Below are positions 33,013 to 40,300 of a stretch of DNA of 64,000 nt, one piece after another. The position numbers were made by a program, and so were the translations under genes. The DNA is from Bacteroidota bacterium (GTDB lineage Bacteria; Bacteroidota; Bacteroidia; Flavobacteriales; Flavobacteriaceae). The stretch spans positions 310,001-374,000 of the forward strand of contig JAFDZC010000006.1 of the NCBI GenBank assembly GCA_018267095.1, read 5' to 3'. Under the pieces are notes generated by a model. That model was not told the origin of the DNA and made no database searches. It saw nothing but the letters and a program-made list of their open reading frames with translations. The stretch's first letter is position 1. Every line of letters starts with the position of its first letter.

Positions 33013-34167
33013 ATGCAAATTTCCGTCATCATTCTTAACTACAACGTTCGATACTTTCTTGAGCAGTGCATCATCAGTGTAGAGAAGGCATTAGAGAACC
33101 TTGATGGCGAGATAATTGTGGTTGATAATCATTCTGAAGACGACAGTTCAATGATGATGCGCGAACGTTTTCCGAACATAAAACTCATTGTCAACCATGA
33201 TAATTTAGGCTTTCCCAAAGGCAATAATATAGGAGTTTCTCAAGCAAAAGGCGAATTTATTTGTATTCTTAATCCCGATACAGTAGTTGCCGAAGATACT
33301 TTTCAAAAGGTGCTTCAGTTTGCTAAAACCAAAACAGATTTAGGGATTGTCGGGTGTAAGCTGATCGATGGAACTGGTAGGTTTTTACCTGAATGTAAAA
33401 GAGGAATTCCAACGCCGTTGGTTGCTTTTACTAAAGTGACGAATTTGTATCGCTTGTGGCCGAAATCAAAAATCTTAGGAGGATATTATGCCAATCATCT
33501 TGATGAAAATCAAACCGGAGAAGTATCTATTCTGGTGGGTGCTTTTATGGTGATGAAAAGAGAATTATATCTTGACTTAGGTGGATTTGACGAGGATTGC
33601 TTTATGTATTCAGATGATATTGACCTATCATATACCGCACTTAAAAAAGGATTGATCAATTACTACTTTGCCGAAACTTCAATTATACATTACAAAGGCG
33701 AAAGCACCGTAAGAGACGGTTTGTACATGAAGCGATTCAGAGAAGCGATGCATTTTTTCTATCAAAAGCATTTTAGAGTTTCTTTTCTTTTTGATTCGTT
33801 TATGAGTGTTGGAGCTTTTTTATTTTCGATTTTTAAGAAGAATCAAGCAGTTAGAATAAACAAAAGGATACATGAATATTGGCTGCTTTCGGCCGATCAA
33901 AATGCTGTTGTTAAAGTTGAAAACTTGTTAGGAAAAAAAGTTCGTCAAATTGAATCCTCTTCTGAAATTGACCTAAATTCGCTCGTAAACAAGACAGGAA
34001 GAAACGTTGAAATTATCTTTGATAATGACAGTTGGTCTTTCAAGTCAATTATCAGTTTTATGGAACGACACAATCGCGATCATTTTACTTTTAAAATTTT
34101 GCCCAAAAACAGCAATTTTCTCATAGGAAGTAATAGTAGTTATGATCGAGGTGAAGTCATTAAGTAG
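33013..34167 (+). CDS. Family 2 glycosyltransferase
   Basis: A 384-residue GT-A enzyme. It begins 'MQISVIILNYNVRYFLEQC', the standard GT2 N-terminus, which fixes ATG 33013 against an upstream in-frame ATG at 32938. Nucleotide-sugar motifs are 'IIVVDNHSEDDSS' and 'ILNPDTVV' (DxD-like), and the acceptor region is 'GGFDEDCFMYSDDIDLSY' with 'IHYKGEST'. A hydrophobic stretch near residues 262-285 may touch the membrane. It probably adds rhamnose or another sugar during surface polysaccharide synthesis. It stands alone, 87 bp before the E2 gene. Base composition is more AT-rich than in neighbouring genes. Confidence 0.9.
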   Translation: MQISVIILNYNVRYFLEQCIISVEKALENLDGEIIVVDNHSEDDSSMMMRERFPNIKLIVNHDNLGFPKGNNIGVSQAKGEFICILNPDTVVAEDTFQKVLQFAKTKTDLGIVGCKLIDGTGRFLPECKRGIPTPLVAFTKVTNLYRLWPKSKILGGYYANHLDENQTGEVSILVGAFMVMKRELYLDLGGFDEDCFMYSDDIDLSYTALKKGLINYYFAETSIIHYKGESTVRDGLYMKRFREAMHFFYQKHFRVSFLFDSFMSVGAFLFSIFKKNQAVRINKRIHEYWLLSADQNAVVKVENLLGKKVRQIESSSEIDLNSLVNKTGRNVEIIFDNDSWSFKSIISFMERHNRDHFTFKILPKNSNFLIGSNSSYDRGEVIK

Positions 34168-34254
34168 TTGGTTTTTTAAACAATTCTTAAACATTGCTGA
34201 TTTTTTTACTAATTTCGCAAATACAAAAACCAAATATACCTTTAGGTTGACAAT

Positions 34255-35637
34255 ATGGCAAGATTTGAATTGAAACTTCCCAAAATGGGGGAGAGTGTTG
34301 CAGAAGCAACCATTACCAATTGGCTCAAACAAGTAGGCGATAAAATTGAAGCCGACGAAGCCGTACTCGAAATAGCTACCGATAAAGTAGACAGCGAAGT
34401 GCCTTCAGAAGTAGCCGGAATATTGGTTGAGCAATTGTTTCAAAAAGACGATGTTGTTCAAGTTGGCCAAACTATAGGTATTATTGAAACCGATTCAGCT
34501 ACGGCTTCAGCAGCTCCGGTGGCCGAAGTACCTCAAGCAGCTCCAGCGCCTGTTGCTCCTGCTGCAGTTCAAGAAGTAGCAAAAACGGTTGAGGCGGCTA
34601 TTAGTCATGTTGCTGCCCCTGCTACCCACATTCACATCGGAGAATCTACTCGTTTTTACTCACCACTGGTGCGCAACATTGCCAAAGAAGAAGGCGTCAC
34701 CTTGGCGGAACTCGACACGATTCCGGGTACAGGAAATGAGGGAAGAGTGACCAAAAACGATTTATTAAACTACATCCAAAATAAAGGAAATATTGTGGCA
34801 GCTCCTGTGGCAGTATCGGCACCCGCTCCACAAGCACCGTCACAGCCAACTCAGGCTTCGGCGCCACAAGCTTCTGTGAGTTCTGAACCGGCTGCGCCAA
34901 AAGCAGCGATTCCGGTATCGGTGAACGGTCAGGATGAAATGGTTGAAATGGATCGTATGCGCAAACTTATTTCGGGTTATATGGTTCAGTCGTTGCAAAC
35001 GTCGGCACACGTACAATCGTTTGTTGAGGTTGATGTTACCGCGATTTGGAACTGGCGCGAAAAAAATAAAGATGCCTTTGAAAAACGCGAAGGCGAGAAG
35101 TTGACCTTCACCCCGATTTTCATGGAAATTGTGGCGCGAGCGCTCAAAGATTTCCCGATGATGAATATTTCGGTTGAAGGCGATTACATCATCAAAAAGA
35201 AAAACATCAACCTCGGAATGGCCGCTGCCTTACCTAATGGGAACCTCATTGTTCCGGTAATTAAAAATGCCGACCAACTCAACCTAATCGGAATGGCCAA
35301 AGCTGTGAATGATTTAGGAAACCGCGCCAAAGCCGGAAAACTCAAACCGGATGATACCCAAGGCGGAACCTATACCGTCACCAACGTCGGAACTTTTGGC
35401 AGTGTTTTCGGAACACCGATCATCAACCAGCCGCAAGTAGGGATTCTGGCACTCGGAGCGATTAGAAAAGTTCCTGCCGTCATTGAAACACCTGAAGGGG
35501 ATTATGTGGGTATCCGCAAAAAAATGTTCCTGTCACACAGTTACGATCACCGTGTGGTAGACGGAGCTTTGGGCGGAAGCTTTGTCAAACGCGTCGCAGA
35601 TTATATGGAAGCGTTTGACGAGCATAGACCTTTTTAA
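34255..35637 (+). CDS. 2-oxo acid dehydrogenase E2 component (dihydrolipoyl acyltransferase)
   Basis: A 460-residue acyltransferase core of a 2-oxo acid dehydrogenase complex. The lipoyl domain (1-80) has lipoyl-lysine K44 in 'ATDKVDSE'; Ala/Pro linkers (82-120 and 181-222) flank the E1/E3-binding domain (about 134-175, 'SPLVRNIAKEEG...GNEGRVTKNDL'). The catalytic domain contains H432 and D436 in DHRVVDGA. The lipoyl-domain sequence 'MARFELKLPKMGESVAEATI' suits branched-chain 2-oxo acid dehydrogenase E2 (BkdB) rather than SucB, but this is not certain. E1 and E3 genes are not adjacent. A terminator hairpin follows. Confidence 0.92.
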   Translation: MARFELKLPKMGESVAEATITNWLKQVGDKIEADEAVLEIATDKVDSEVPSEVAGILVEQLFQKDDVVQVGQTIGIIETDSATASAAPVAEVPQAAPAPVAPAAVQEVAKTVEAAISHVAAPATHIHIGESTRFYSPLVRNIAKEEGVTLAELDTIPGTGNEGRVTKNDLLNYIQNKGNIVAAPVAVSAPAPQAPSQPTQASAPQASVSSEPAAPKAAIPVSVNGQDEMVEMDRMRKLISGYMVQSLQTSAHVQSFVEVDVTAIWNWREKNKDAFEKREGEKLTFTPIFMEIVARALKDFPMMNISVEGDYIIKKKNINLGMAAALPNGNLIVPVIKNADQLNLIGMAKAVNDLGNRAKAGKLKPDDTQGGTYTVTNVGTFGSVFGTPIINQPQVGILALGAIRKVPAVIETPEGDYVGIRKKMFLSHSYDHRVVDGALGGSFVKRVADYMEAFDEHRPF

Positions 35638-35658
35638 TGATACATTGTAAATAATATG

Positions 35659-35687
35659 AAACCGCTTCACCCCGAGGCGGTTTTTTT
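35659..35687 (+). terminator. Terminator after the E2 gene
   Basis: AAACCGCTTC pairs over 10 bp (one G-U) with GAGGCGGTTT around a 5-nt loop, then a run of T residues. Confidence 0.8.
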
Positions 35688-35752
35688 ATTTGAAATAATA
35701 TTTGTCTTTTGGCGTTGACAATTCGCGTATCTTTACGCCCTAAATTTTCAGC

Positions 35753-36529
35753 ATGGAACTCAAACTCAACAGACCCATTTGCTTTTTTGACCTCGAAACA
35801 ACCGGAATCGAAGTAGCCAAAGACCGCATCGTCGAAATTTCGGTGTTCAAAGTGTATCCGAATGGGAACCGCGAGAGCAAAACTTGGCTCGTCAATCCTG
35901 AGATGCCGATTCCGGCGCAAGCCTCGGCGGTGCACGGAATTACCAACGAGCGCGTGGCCAACGAGCCAACTTTCAAAGAACTTGCTCCGCAGGTGTATCA
36001 GCTGATGAAAGATTCAGACTTGGCGGGGTTTAATTCGGACCGATTTGACATTCCGCTGTTGGCTGAAGAACTCTTGCGCGCCGGTGTTGATTTTGACATG
36101 AAAAATCGCGTTTCGGTAGATGTACAAACCATATTTCACAAAATGGAAGAACGCACCTTGAGCGCGGCTTATAAATTCTACTGCGGAAAATCATTAGACA
36201 ACGCGCACTCAGCCGAGGCCGATACGATGGCTACTTTTGAAATTCTGCAAGCACAACTCGATCGCTACCCGGAATTGCAAAACGACATCAAAGCTTTGTC
36301 TGAATTTACCACGCGCAAAAAAGCCGCTGATTTTGCCGGATTCATTGCTTTTGACCAGAACGGCGATGAGATTTTTACGTTTGGCAAACACAAGGGCGTC
36401 AAAGTTGAAAAAGTTTTTGAAGACGAACCGGGTTATTTTGGTTGGGTACAAAGCGCCGATTTTCCGCTGTATACCAAAAAAGTGCTCACCGGAATCAAAC
36501 TCAGAAAGCTCAACAATAAATTATTCTAG
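35753..36529 (+). CDS. 3'-5' exonuclease, DnaQ-like (DEDDh)
   Basis: A 258-residue exonuclease. Exo I is 'FFDLETTG' (D13, E15), Exo II 'FNSDRFDIPLLAEEL' and Exo III 'HSAEADTMAT' (H and D), giving the DEDDh set of the PolIII epsilon proofreading family. A C-terminal module, 'FTFGKHKGVKVEKVFEDEPGYFGWVQS', resembles the short domain seen on ExoX-like and other flavobacterial exonucleases. As no polymerase is fused, it may act in repair. TATCTTTA at 35728-35735, with TTTG 23 bp upstream, may be its promoter. A family A repeat follows 11 bp after the stop. Confidence 0.9.
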   Translation: MELKLNRPICFFDLETTGIEVAKDRIVEISVFKVYPNGNRESKTWLVNPEMPIPAQASAVHGITNERVANEPTFKELAPQVYQLMKDSDLAGFNSDRFDIPLLAEELLRAGVDFDMKNRVSVDVQTIFHKMEERTLSAAYKFYCGKSLDNAHSAEADTMATFEILQAQLDRYPELQNDIKALSEFTTRKKAADFAGFIAFDQNGDEIFTFGKHKGVKVEKVFEDEPGYFGWVQSADFPLYTKKVLTGIKLRKLNNKLF

Positions 36530-36540
36530 AACACGCAGAG

Positions 36541-36617
36541 CCCTAGCCCTGATTGAAGCGAATATCCTTTTGCGCAGCGCAGCAAAAGATAGGAGCGAAA
36601 AGCAGGTTCCCGGCTTC
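36541..36617 (-). repeat. Family A palindromic intergenic repeat, copy 6
   Basis: CCCTAGCCCTGATTGAAGCG, arms ATCCTTTTGC and GCAAAAGAT around a short GCAGC loop, ending GCAGGTTCCCGGCTTCT. It is followed by a CTCAGNNN array. Confidence 0.85.
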
Positions 36618-36624
36618 TAAAAAT

Positions 36625-36664
36625 CTCAGTAACTCAGTAGCTCAAAATCTCAGTAACTTTTAGC
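36625..36664 (+). repeat. CTCAGNNN octamer array abutting a start codon
   Basis: CTCAGTAA, CTCAGTAG, CTCAAAAT, CTCAGTAA and CTTTTAGC: five octamers in exact register, with the ATG at 36665 immediately after the last base. Confidence 0.75.
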
Positions 36665-37276
36665 ATGAAACTTATTTGTATAGGCCGCAATTACGCCAAC
36701 CACATTCAAGAACTCAACAACGAACGACCTGATGAACCCGTGGTTTTTCTCAAACCCGATACGGCCGTTTTGTCGCGTCCGCAACCGTTTGTTATTCCGG
36801 ATTTTTCGCAAGATATTCACCACGAAATTGAATTGGTGGTCAAAATTAATAAGATGGGCAAATACATTGAGCCCGAATTTGCGTATAAGTATTACGACGA
36901 GATTACTGTAGGCATTGATTTTACAGCGCGCGATGTGCAGCAAAAGCTCAAAGAAAAAGGCCTTCCGTGGGAAAAGGCTAAGGCTTTTGACGGTTCAGCG
37001 ATTATTGGCGACTTTATATCGAAAAAAGTTTTCAGTTCTCTGGAAAGTATTAATTTTGAACTCACAAACAACGGAATTACCGTGCAAAAAGGCAATTCCA
37101 GCCTGATGTTGTGGAAGATTGATGAACTTATATCCTATGTTTCTCAGTATTTTACACTCAGAACCGGCGATGTAATTTTTACCGGTACGCCCGAGGGTGT
37201 GGCAGCAGTCAAACCCGGAGATGTGCTCGAAGGTTACCTCGAGAATCAAAAATTATTCAGATTAAATATCAAATAA
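36665..37276 (+). CDS. Fumarylacetoacetate hydrolase (FAH) family protein
   Basis: A 203-residue enzyme of the FAH fold, whose members hydrolyse, decarboxylate or isomerise 2-oxo acids using a divalent metal. Conserved blocks are 'IGRNYANHIQEL', 'HHEIELVVKI' (metal-binding Glu pair), 'GIDFTARDVQ', 'LPWEKAKAFDGSA' and 'TGDVIFTGTPEGVA'. The short length matches acylpyruvase/oxaloacetate decarboxylase-like members (YcgM/FAHD1) rather than true FAH; the exact substrate is not deducible. It is preceded directly by an octamer array and followed after 1 bp by the Hpt gene, so the two are translationally linked. Confidence 0.9.
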   Translation: MKLICIGRNYANHIQELNNERPDEPVVFLKPDTAVLSRPQPFVIPDFSQDIHHEIELVVKINKMGKYIEPEFAYKYYDEITVGIDFTARDVQQKLKEKGLPWEKAKAFDGSAIIGDFISKKVFSSLESINFELTNNGITVQKGNSSLMLWKIDELISYVSQYFTLRTGDVIFTGTPEGVAAVKPGDVLEGYLENQKLFRLNIK

Positions 37277-37277
37277 A

Positions 37278-37622
37278 ATGGCCCTAAATTACAACCTATC
37301 TAAAGTTTACGCCTTGTCGGACAATGACCCGGAGTTCGTAAACCAAATCATTACCTTATTTGTCACCGAGGTACCGCAAGACCTGATTCAGGTAAAGCTC
37401 GGCATCCAAACCAAAGACCACAAAATGGCTTATAGTTATGCGCACAAAATCAAGCCTACTCTTGATTTGTTGGGTATGGATCAAGCTTTTCACGAGATTC
37501 TTCAAATTGAAGCTTGGGGCAAAGCCGAGGGCAAACGCAAAGAAATCAAAGCTACTTTTGATAGCGTTGAATCGCAAATTGAAAAAGCCGTTAAAGAAAT
37601 CACCAAAGATTTTGATCTATAA
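37278..37622 (+). CDS. Hpt-domain phosphotransfer protein
   Basis: A 114-residue four-helix bundle. The phosphorylatable histidine is H56 in 'SYAHKIKPTLDLLGM', the typical H-K-x-K/L-P-x..LG pattern. 'DNDPEFVNQIITLFVTEVPQDL' is the usual first helix. Standing alone, it would shuttle phosphoryl groups between a hybrid kinase and a response regulator encoded elsewhere. It overlaps functionally with nothing nearby, but its start is 1 bp after the FAH stop, so it shares that transcript. Its own stop is followed 3 nt later by NNNCTGAG repeats. Confidence 0.88.
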   Translation: MALNYNLSKVYALSDNDPEFVNQIITLFVTEVPQDLIQVKLGIQTKDHKMAYSYAHKIKPTLDLLGMDQAFHEILQIEAWGKAEGKRKEIKATFDSVESQIEKAVKEITKDFDL

Positions 37623-37625
37623 AAG

Positions 37626-37649
37626 TTTCTGAGCTGTTGAGAAGCTGAG
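37626..37649 (+). repeat. NNNCTGAG octamer array after a stop codon
   Basis: TTTCTGAG, CTGTTGAG and AAGCTGAG, starting 3 nt after the hpt stop codon (TAA 37620-37622). It forms the left inverted end of the module. Confidence 0.65.
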
Positions 37650-37688
37650 AAAAGAAATTCAATTGAGCAAAAGGTTTCAGAAATTTTA

Positions 37689-37831
37689 GGCAGCTATTCC
37701 TGCTGTTCGCGTCAAGACCGAACCTATAAAACAGGTATCGCAAACGCATCCAAGGCGCTTCCGCTGGTCGCGCTTCTCTGCGGCGCTACCAAGTTTTATA
37801 GGTTCGGTGCTTTTTGCTGCCATCAGGGCTA
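37689..37831 (+). repeat. Family A repeat, copy 7, with an inserted hairpin
   Basis: GGCAGCTATTCCTGCTGTTC on the left and GCTGCCATCAGGGCTA on the right. The loop has been replaced by a longer insert whose ends, ACCGAACCTATAAAAC (37717-37732) and GTTTTATAGGTTCGGT (37793-37808), are perfect inverted repeats around 60 GC-rich bases. Confidence 0.8.
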
Positions 37832-37963
37832 AAAATCCGCGGACGTTTTTATCATCTTCTGAGCATAAAAATGTTGCTATTCGCCTGATGAATTTTGCTT
37901 TTTGAGCCGTAACTTTGCCTCGCTTCTGTGCGCTGAGTCTTCATTTCTTGACGAGTTTATTTT

Positions 37964-37995
37964 CTCAGCTTCTCAGTAGCTCAGTAACTCAAAGA
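37964..37995 (+). repeat. CTCAGNNN octamer array abutting a start codon
   Basis: CTCAGCTT, CTCAGTAG, CTCAGTAA and CTCAAAGA, ending 2 nt before the cinA ATG at 37998. It forms the right inverted end of the module. Confidence 0.75.
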
Positions 37996-37997
37996 AA

Positions 37998-39248
37998 ATG
38001 AAAGCAACCATAGTCACCATCGGCGATGAAATTCTCATCGGACAAATTACCGACACCAATTCGGGTTATATTGCCAAAGCGCTCGATAAAATCGGTGTAC
38101 AAACGCACGAAATGATTTCGATTTCAGATGATCGCGAGCATATTTTGCAAACCTTTGCTCGACTGCAAAACCAAACCGATTTGGTCATCATTACCGGTGG
38201 TTTAGGCCCCACCAAAGACGATATTACCAAACACACTTTTTGCGAATACTTTCAAGATACTTTGGTGCGCAACCTTGAAGTTGAACAACACATTGTTGAT
38301 TTGTTTCAAAAAATACTTACTGTTACCGTTACGCAAGTCAACAAAGACCAAGCTTTGGTGCCATCGCGCGCAACGATTTTGCACAATGCCTACGGAACCG
38401 CTCCGGGCATGTGGATGCAAAAAGAGCAAACAGTTTTTGTTTCGTTGCCGGGCGTTCCGTTTGAGATGAAAGGCATTGTCGATCAATACCTGATTCCTAA
38501 AATTGTCCGCGAATACAAACGACCCTATATCGTACACAAAACTATAATGACTTATGGAATGGGCGAGAGCATGGTGGCCGAGCGCATTGAAGATTGGGAA
38601 AACAACTTGCCCGATTTTATCAAGCTCGCTTATTTGCCTGCTCCGGGCAGAGTTCGTTTGCGCCTCACGACTCGCGGAACTGATCAAGCCCTACTTGAAA
38701 AAACCATCGCTGAAAAAGTATCGACACTCACAGAACTCATCGGCGATATTATTGTAGGCTTTGACGAAGGCGAAACCATTGAAGTGATGCTGGGCAAATT
38801 ACTCGCCCAAAAAGAAAAAACACTTGCTACAGCCGAGAGTTGTACCGGTGGCAAAATTGCGCAATTGATGACTTCGGTTGCGGGTGCGTCGGCATATTTT
38901 AAAGGAAGTATAGTCTCTTATGCCACGCAATCCAAAGTGGATGTTTTGGGTTTATCGCCCGAACTGATTCAAGAACATTCGGTAGTGAGCGCGCCAGTGG
39001 CTGCAGCGATGGCTCAATCGGTACAAAAGCTCCTGAAAACCGATTACGCCCTGGCAACTACCGGGAATGCAGGCCCGTCTAAAGGCGATTCACCGGTTGA
39101 TTTAGGAACTGTTTTCATCGGTTTGGCTACTCCTGAAGGCGTTCAGACTTTTGAATTCAATTTCGGACAACCGCGCGAAAAAGTTATTGATAGAACCGTT
39201 AATAAAGCACTGGAATTGCTGCAAAAAGAAATTTTAAAAACAATATAA
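37998..39248 (+). CDS. cinA: CinA family nicotinamide-nucleotide amidohydrolase
   Basis: A 416-residue two-domain protein. The N-terminal MoCF/COG1058 domain (1-170) begins '[27 protein letters not shown]' with '[14 protein letters not shown]'. The C-terminal amidohydrolase domain (about 255-416) has '[24 protein letters not shown]' and '[22 protein letters not shown]'. It deamidates NMN to nicotinate mononucleotide in pyridine nucleotide recycling, with ADP-ribose pyrophosphatase activity reported for the N-terminal domain in related proteins. ATG 37998 directly follows an octamer array. It is complete. Confidence 0.95.
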   Translation: MKATIVTIGDEILIGQITDTNSGYIAKALDKIGVQTHEMISISDDREHILQTFARLQNQTDLVIITGGLGPTKDDITKHTFCEYFQDTLVRNLEVEQHIVDLFQKILTVTVTQVNKDQALVPSRATILHNAYGTAPGMWMQKEQTVFVSLPGVPFEMKGIVDQYLIPKIVREYKRPYIVHKTIMTYGMGESMVAERIEDWENNLPDFIKLAYLPAPGRVRLRLTTRGTDQALLEKTIAEKVSTLTELIGDIIVGFDEGETIEVMLGKLLAQKEKTLATAESCTGGKIAQLMTSVAGASAYFKGSIVSYATQSKVDVLGLSPELIQEHSVVSAPVAAAMAQSVQKLLKTDYALATTGNAGPSKGDSPVDLGTVFIGLATPEGVQTFEFNFGQPREKVIDRTVNKALELLQKEILKTI

Positions 39249-39344
39249 CACCTAATTCAGGTCTTGATTTTAGCTGATAAATCAAGGCTTGAAAGCAACG
39301 GTAAAAAGCAAATAAAAAAAATGAAAAAAATCTGCATTAATTAT

Positions 39345-39375
39345 TTTGCGTAATGGTTTATTTTTATTTTCTTTG
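39345..39375 (+). promoter_or_regulatory. Candidate promoter of the rpmB-rpmG operon
   Basis: TTTG (39345-39348), a 19-bp spacer and TTTCTTTG (39368-39375), one mismatch from TAnnTTTG, about 37 nt before rpmB. Confidence 0.5.
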
Positions 39376-39411
39376 CACCCTCGATTTGAATAACGATTAA
39401 AGATAAAGATA

Positions 39412-39648
39412 ATGTCAAGAGTTTGTGACCTTACGGGTAAAAGAGCGATGGTAGGGAACAATGTTTCTCACGCGATGAACAAAACCAAAAGAAAATTTTC
39501 GGTTAACTTGGTAAAAAAACGTTTCTACCTTGCTGAAGAAGATCGTTGGATTACATTGAGAGTAGCTGCTTCTACCATAAAAACAATTAACAAAAACGGA
39601 ATCGCTGCTGTTTTGAAAAAAGCGCAGACCGAAGGATTTATTAAATAA
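39412..39648 (+). CDS. rpmB: 50S ribosomal protein bL28
   Basis: A 78-residue basic protein beginning '[33 protein letters not shown]', the universal bL28 N-terminus. It has a single Cys (C5) and so is the non-zinc form. It is the first gene of a compact cluster with bL33 (26 bp gap) and a DUF4295 protein, a grouping I recall as standard in Bacteroidota. The preceding -33/-7 promoter-like pair suggests strong constitutive transcription. Confidence 0.97.
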   Translation: MSRVCDLTGKRAMVGNNVSHAMNKTKRKFSVNLVKKRFYLAEEDRWITLRVAASTIKTINKNGIAAVLKKAQTEGFIK

Positions 39649-39674
39649 TCCATTCCTAAAAAATAAATAGCAAG

Positions 39675-39857
39675 ATGGCAAAGAAAGGTAACAGAATTCA
39701 AGTTATTTTAGAGTGTACTGAGCACAAAACTTCTGGTGTTCCAGGAACGTCTCGTTACATCACTACCAAGAACAAAAAAAATACTCCGGATAGATTAGAA
39801 ATCAAAAAATTTAATCCTATCCTCAAAAGAGTAACCGTTCACAAAGAAATTAAGTAA
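39675..39857 (+). CDS. rpmG: 50S ribosomal protein bL33
   Basis: A 60-residue protein, '[21 protein letters not shown]' at the N-terminus and '[20 protein letters not shown]' at the end. It has only one Cys, so it is the zinc-free (C-minus) form. It lies between rpmB and the DUF4295 gene, 42 bp before the latter. Confidence 0.96.
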
Positions 39858-39899
39858 TTCGGAGTTTTTCACCGTAAGAATTCCTAAACAATATAAGTC

Positions 39900-40052
39900 A
39901 TGGCAAAGAAAACCGTTGCAACCTTACAAACCGCTTCTAAGAGATTGTCAAAAGCCATCAAGATGGTAAAATCTCCAAAAACAGGTGCTTATACCTTCGT
40001 TGAAGCTATTATGGCTCCTGAAGAAGTTGACGAATTCTTGAAAAAGAAATAA
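39900..40052 (+). CDS. DUF4295 small basic protein, probable ribosomal protein bL38
   Basis: A 50-residue, lysine-rich protein (MAKKTVATLQTASKRLSKAI at the N-terminus, ending EEVDEFLKKK). It matches the DUF4295 family that follows bL33 in Bacteroidota. The 2021 cryo-EM structure of the Flavobacterium johnsoniae ribosome reported a new large-subunit protein, bL38; from its size and genomic position I think this is it, but I cannot verify the identity here. It ends 21 bp before a strong terminator. Confidence 0.85.
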   Translation: MAKKTVATLQTASKRLSKAIKMVKSPKTGAYTFVEAIMAPEEVDEFLKKK

Positions 40053-40073
40053 TTCGCACAACCCTATACAGAC

Positions 40074-40105
40074 AAGCTACTTTCGTCAGAAAGTAGCTTT
40101 TTTGT
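40074..40105 (+). terminator. Terminator of the rpmB-rpmG-DUF4295 operon
   Basis: AAGCTACTTTC (40074-40084), a 4-nt loop, then GAAAGTAGCTT (40089-40099) and a T run: a perfect 11-bp stem. Confidence 0.9.
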
Positions 40106-40134
40106 TTTATATTTGTTCCGTCCAACGTAGGTTT

Positions 40135-40278
40135 GGGCAGCAATTCCGGCTCTTGGCCACAGTCCTCGTTTCTCGCGCGGTGACTTGCACAAAACCTTCC
40201 GGCTTCCGTGGGTCGCCGTCTTTTTTTGGCAGTCACTTTCGCTCAAAACTGCGGGCTGTTTACCGCGATCCGGGCTGC
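40135..40278 (+). repeat. Family A repeat, copy 8 (divergent loop)
   Basis: GGGCAGCAATTCCGGCTCTT on the left and GCGATCCGGGCTGC on the right frame a long loop unlike the other copies, with its own GC-rich pairing. It lies in the ftsY leader region; TATATTTG at 40108-40115 could start a transcript that includes it. Confidence 0.6.
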
Positions 40279-40300
40279 ATGAGTACTAAAATCAAACAAT

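Larger units (their letters stand above)
37623..37997. other. 375-bp MITE-like non-coding module between Hpt gene and cinA
   Basis: The whole gap between the hpt stop and the cinA ATG. Its ends are inverted repeats: TGAGAAGCTGAGAAAA (37638-37653) and TTTTCTCAGCTTCTCA (37960-37975) match perfectly over 16 bp. Similarity extends outward through GAGTT-CTGAGCT blocks to about 31 bp. Inside lies a family A repeat (37689-37831) carrying another 16-bp perfect hairpin, then T-rich sequence. No coding capacity seen. Confidence 0.65.
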
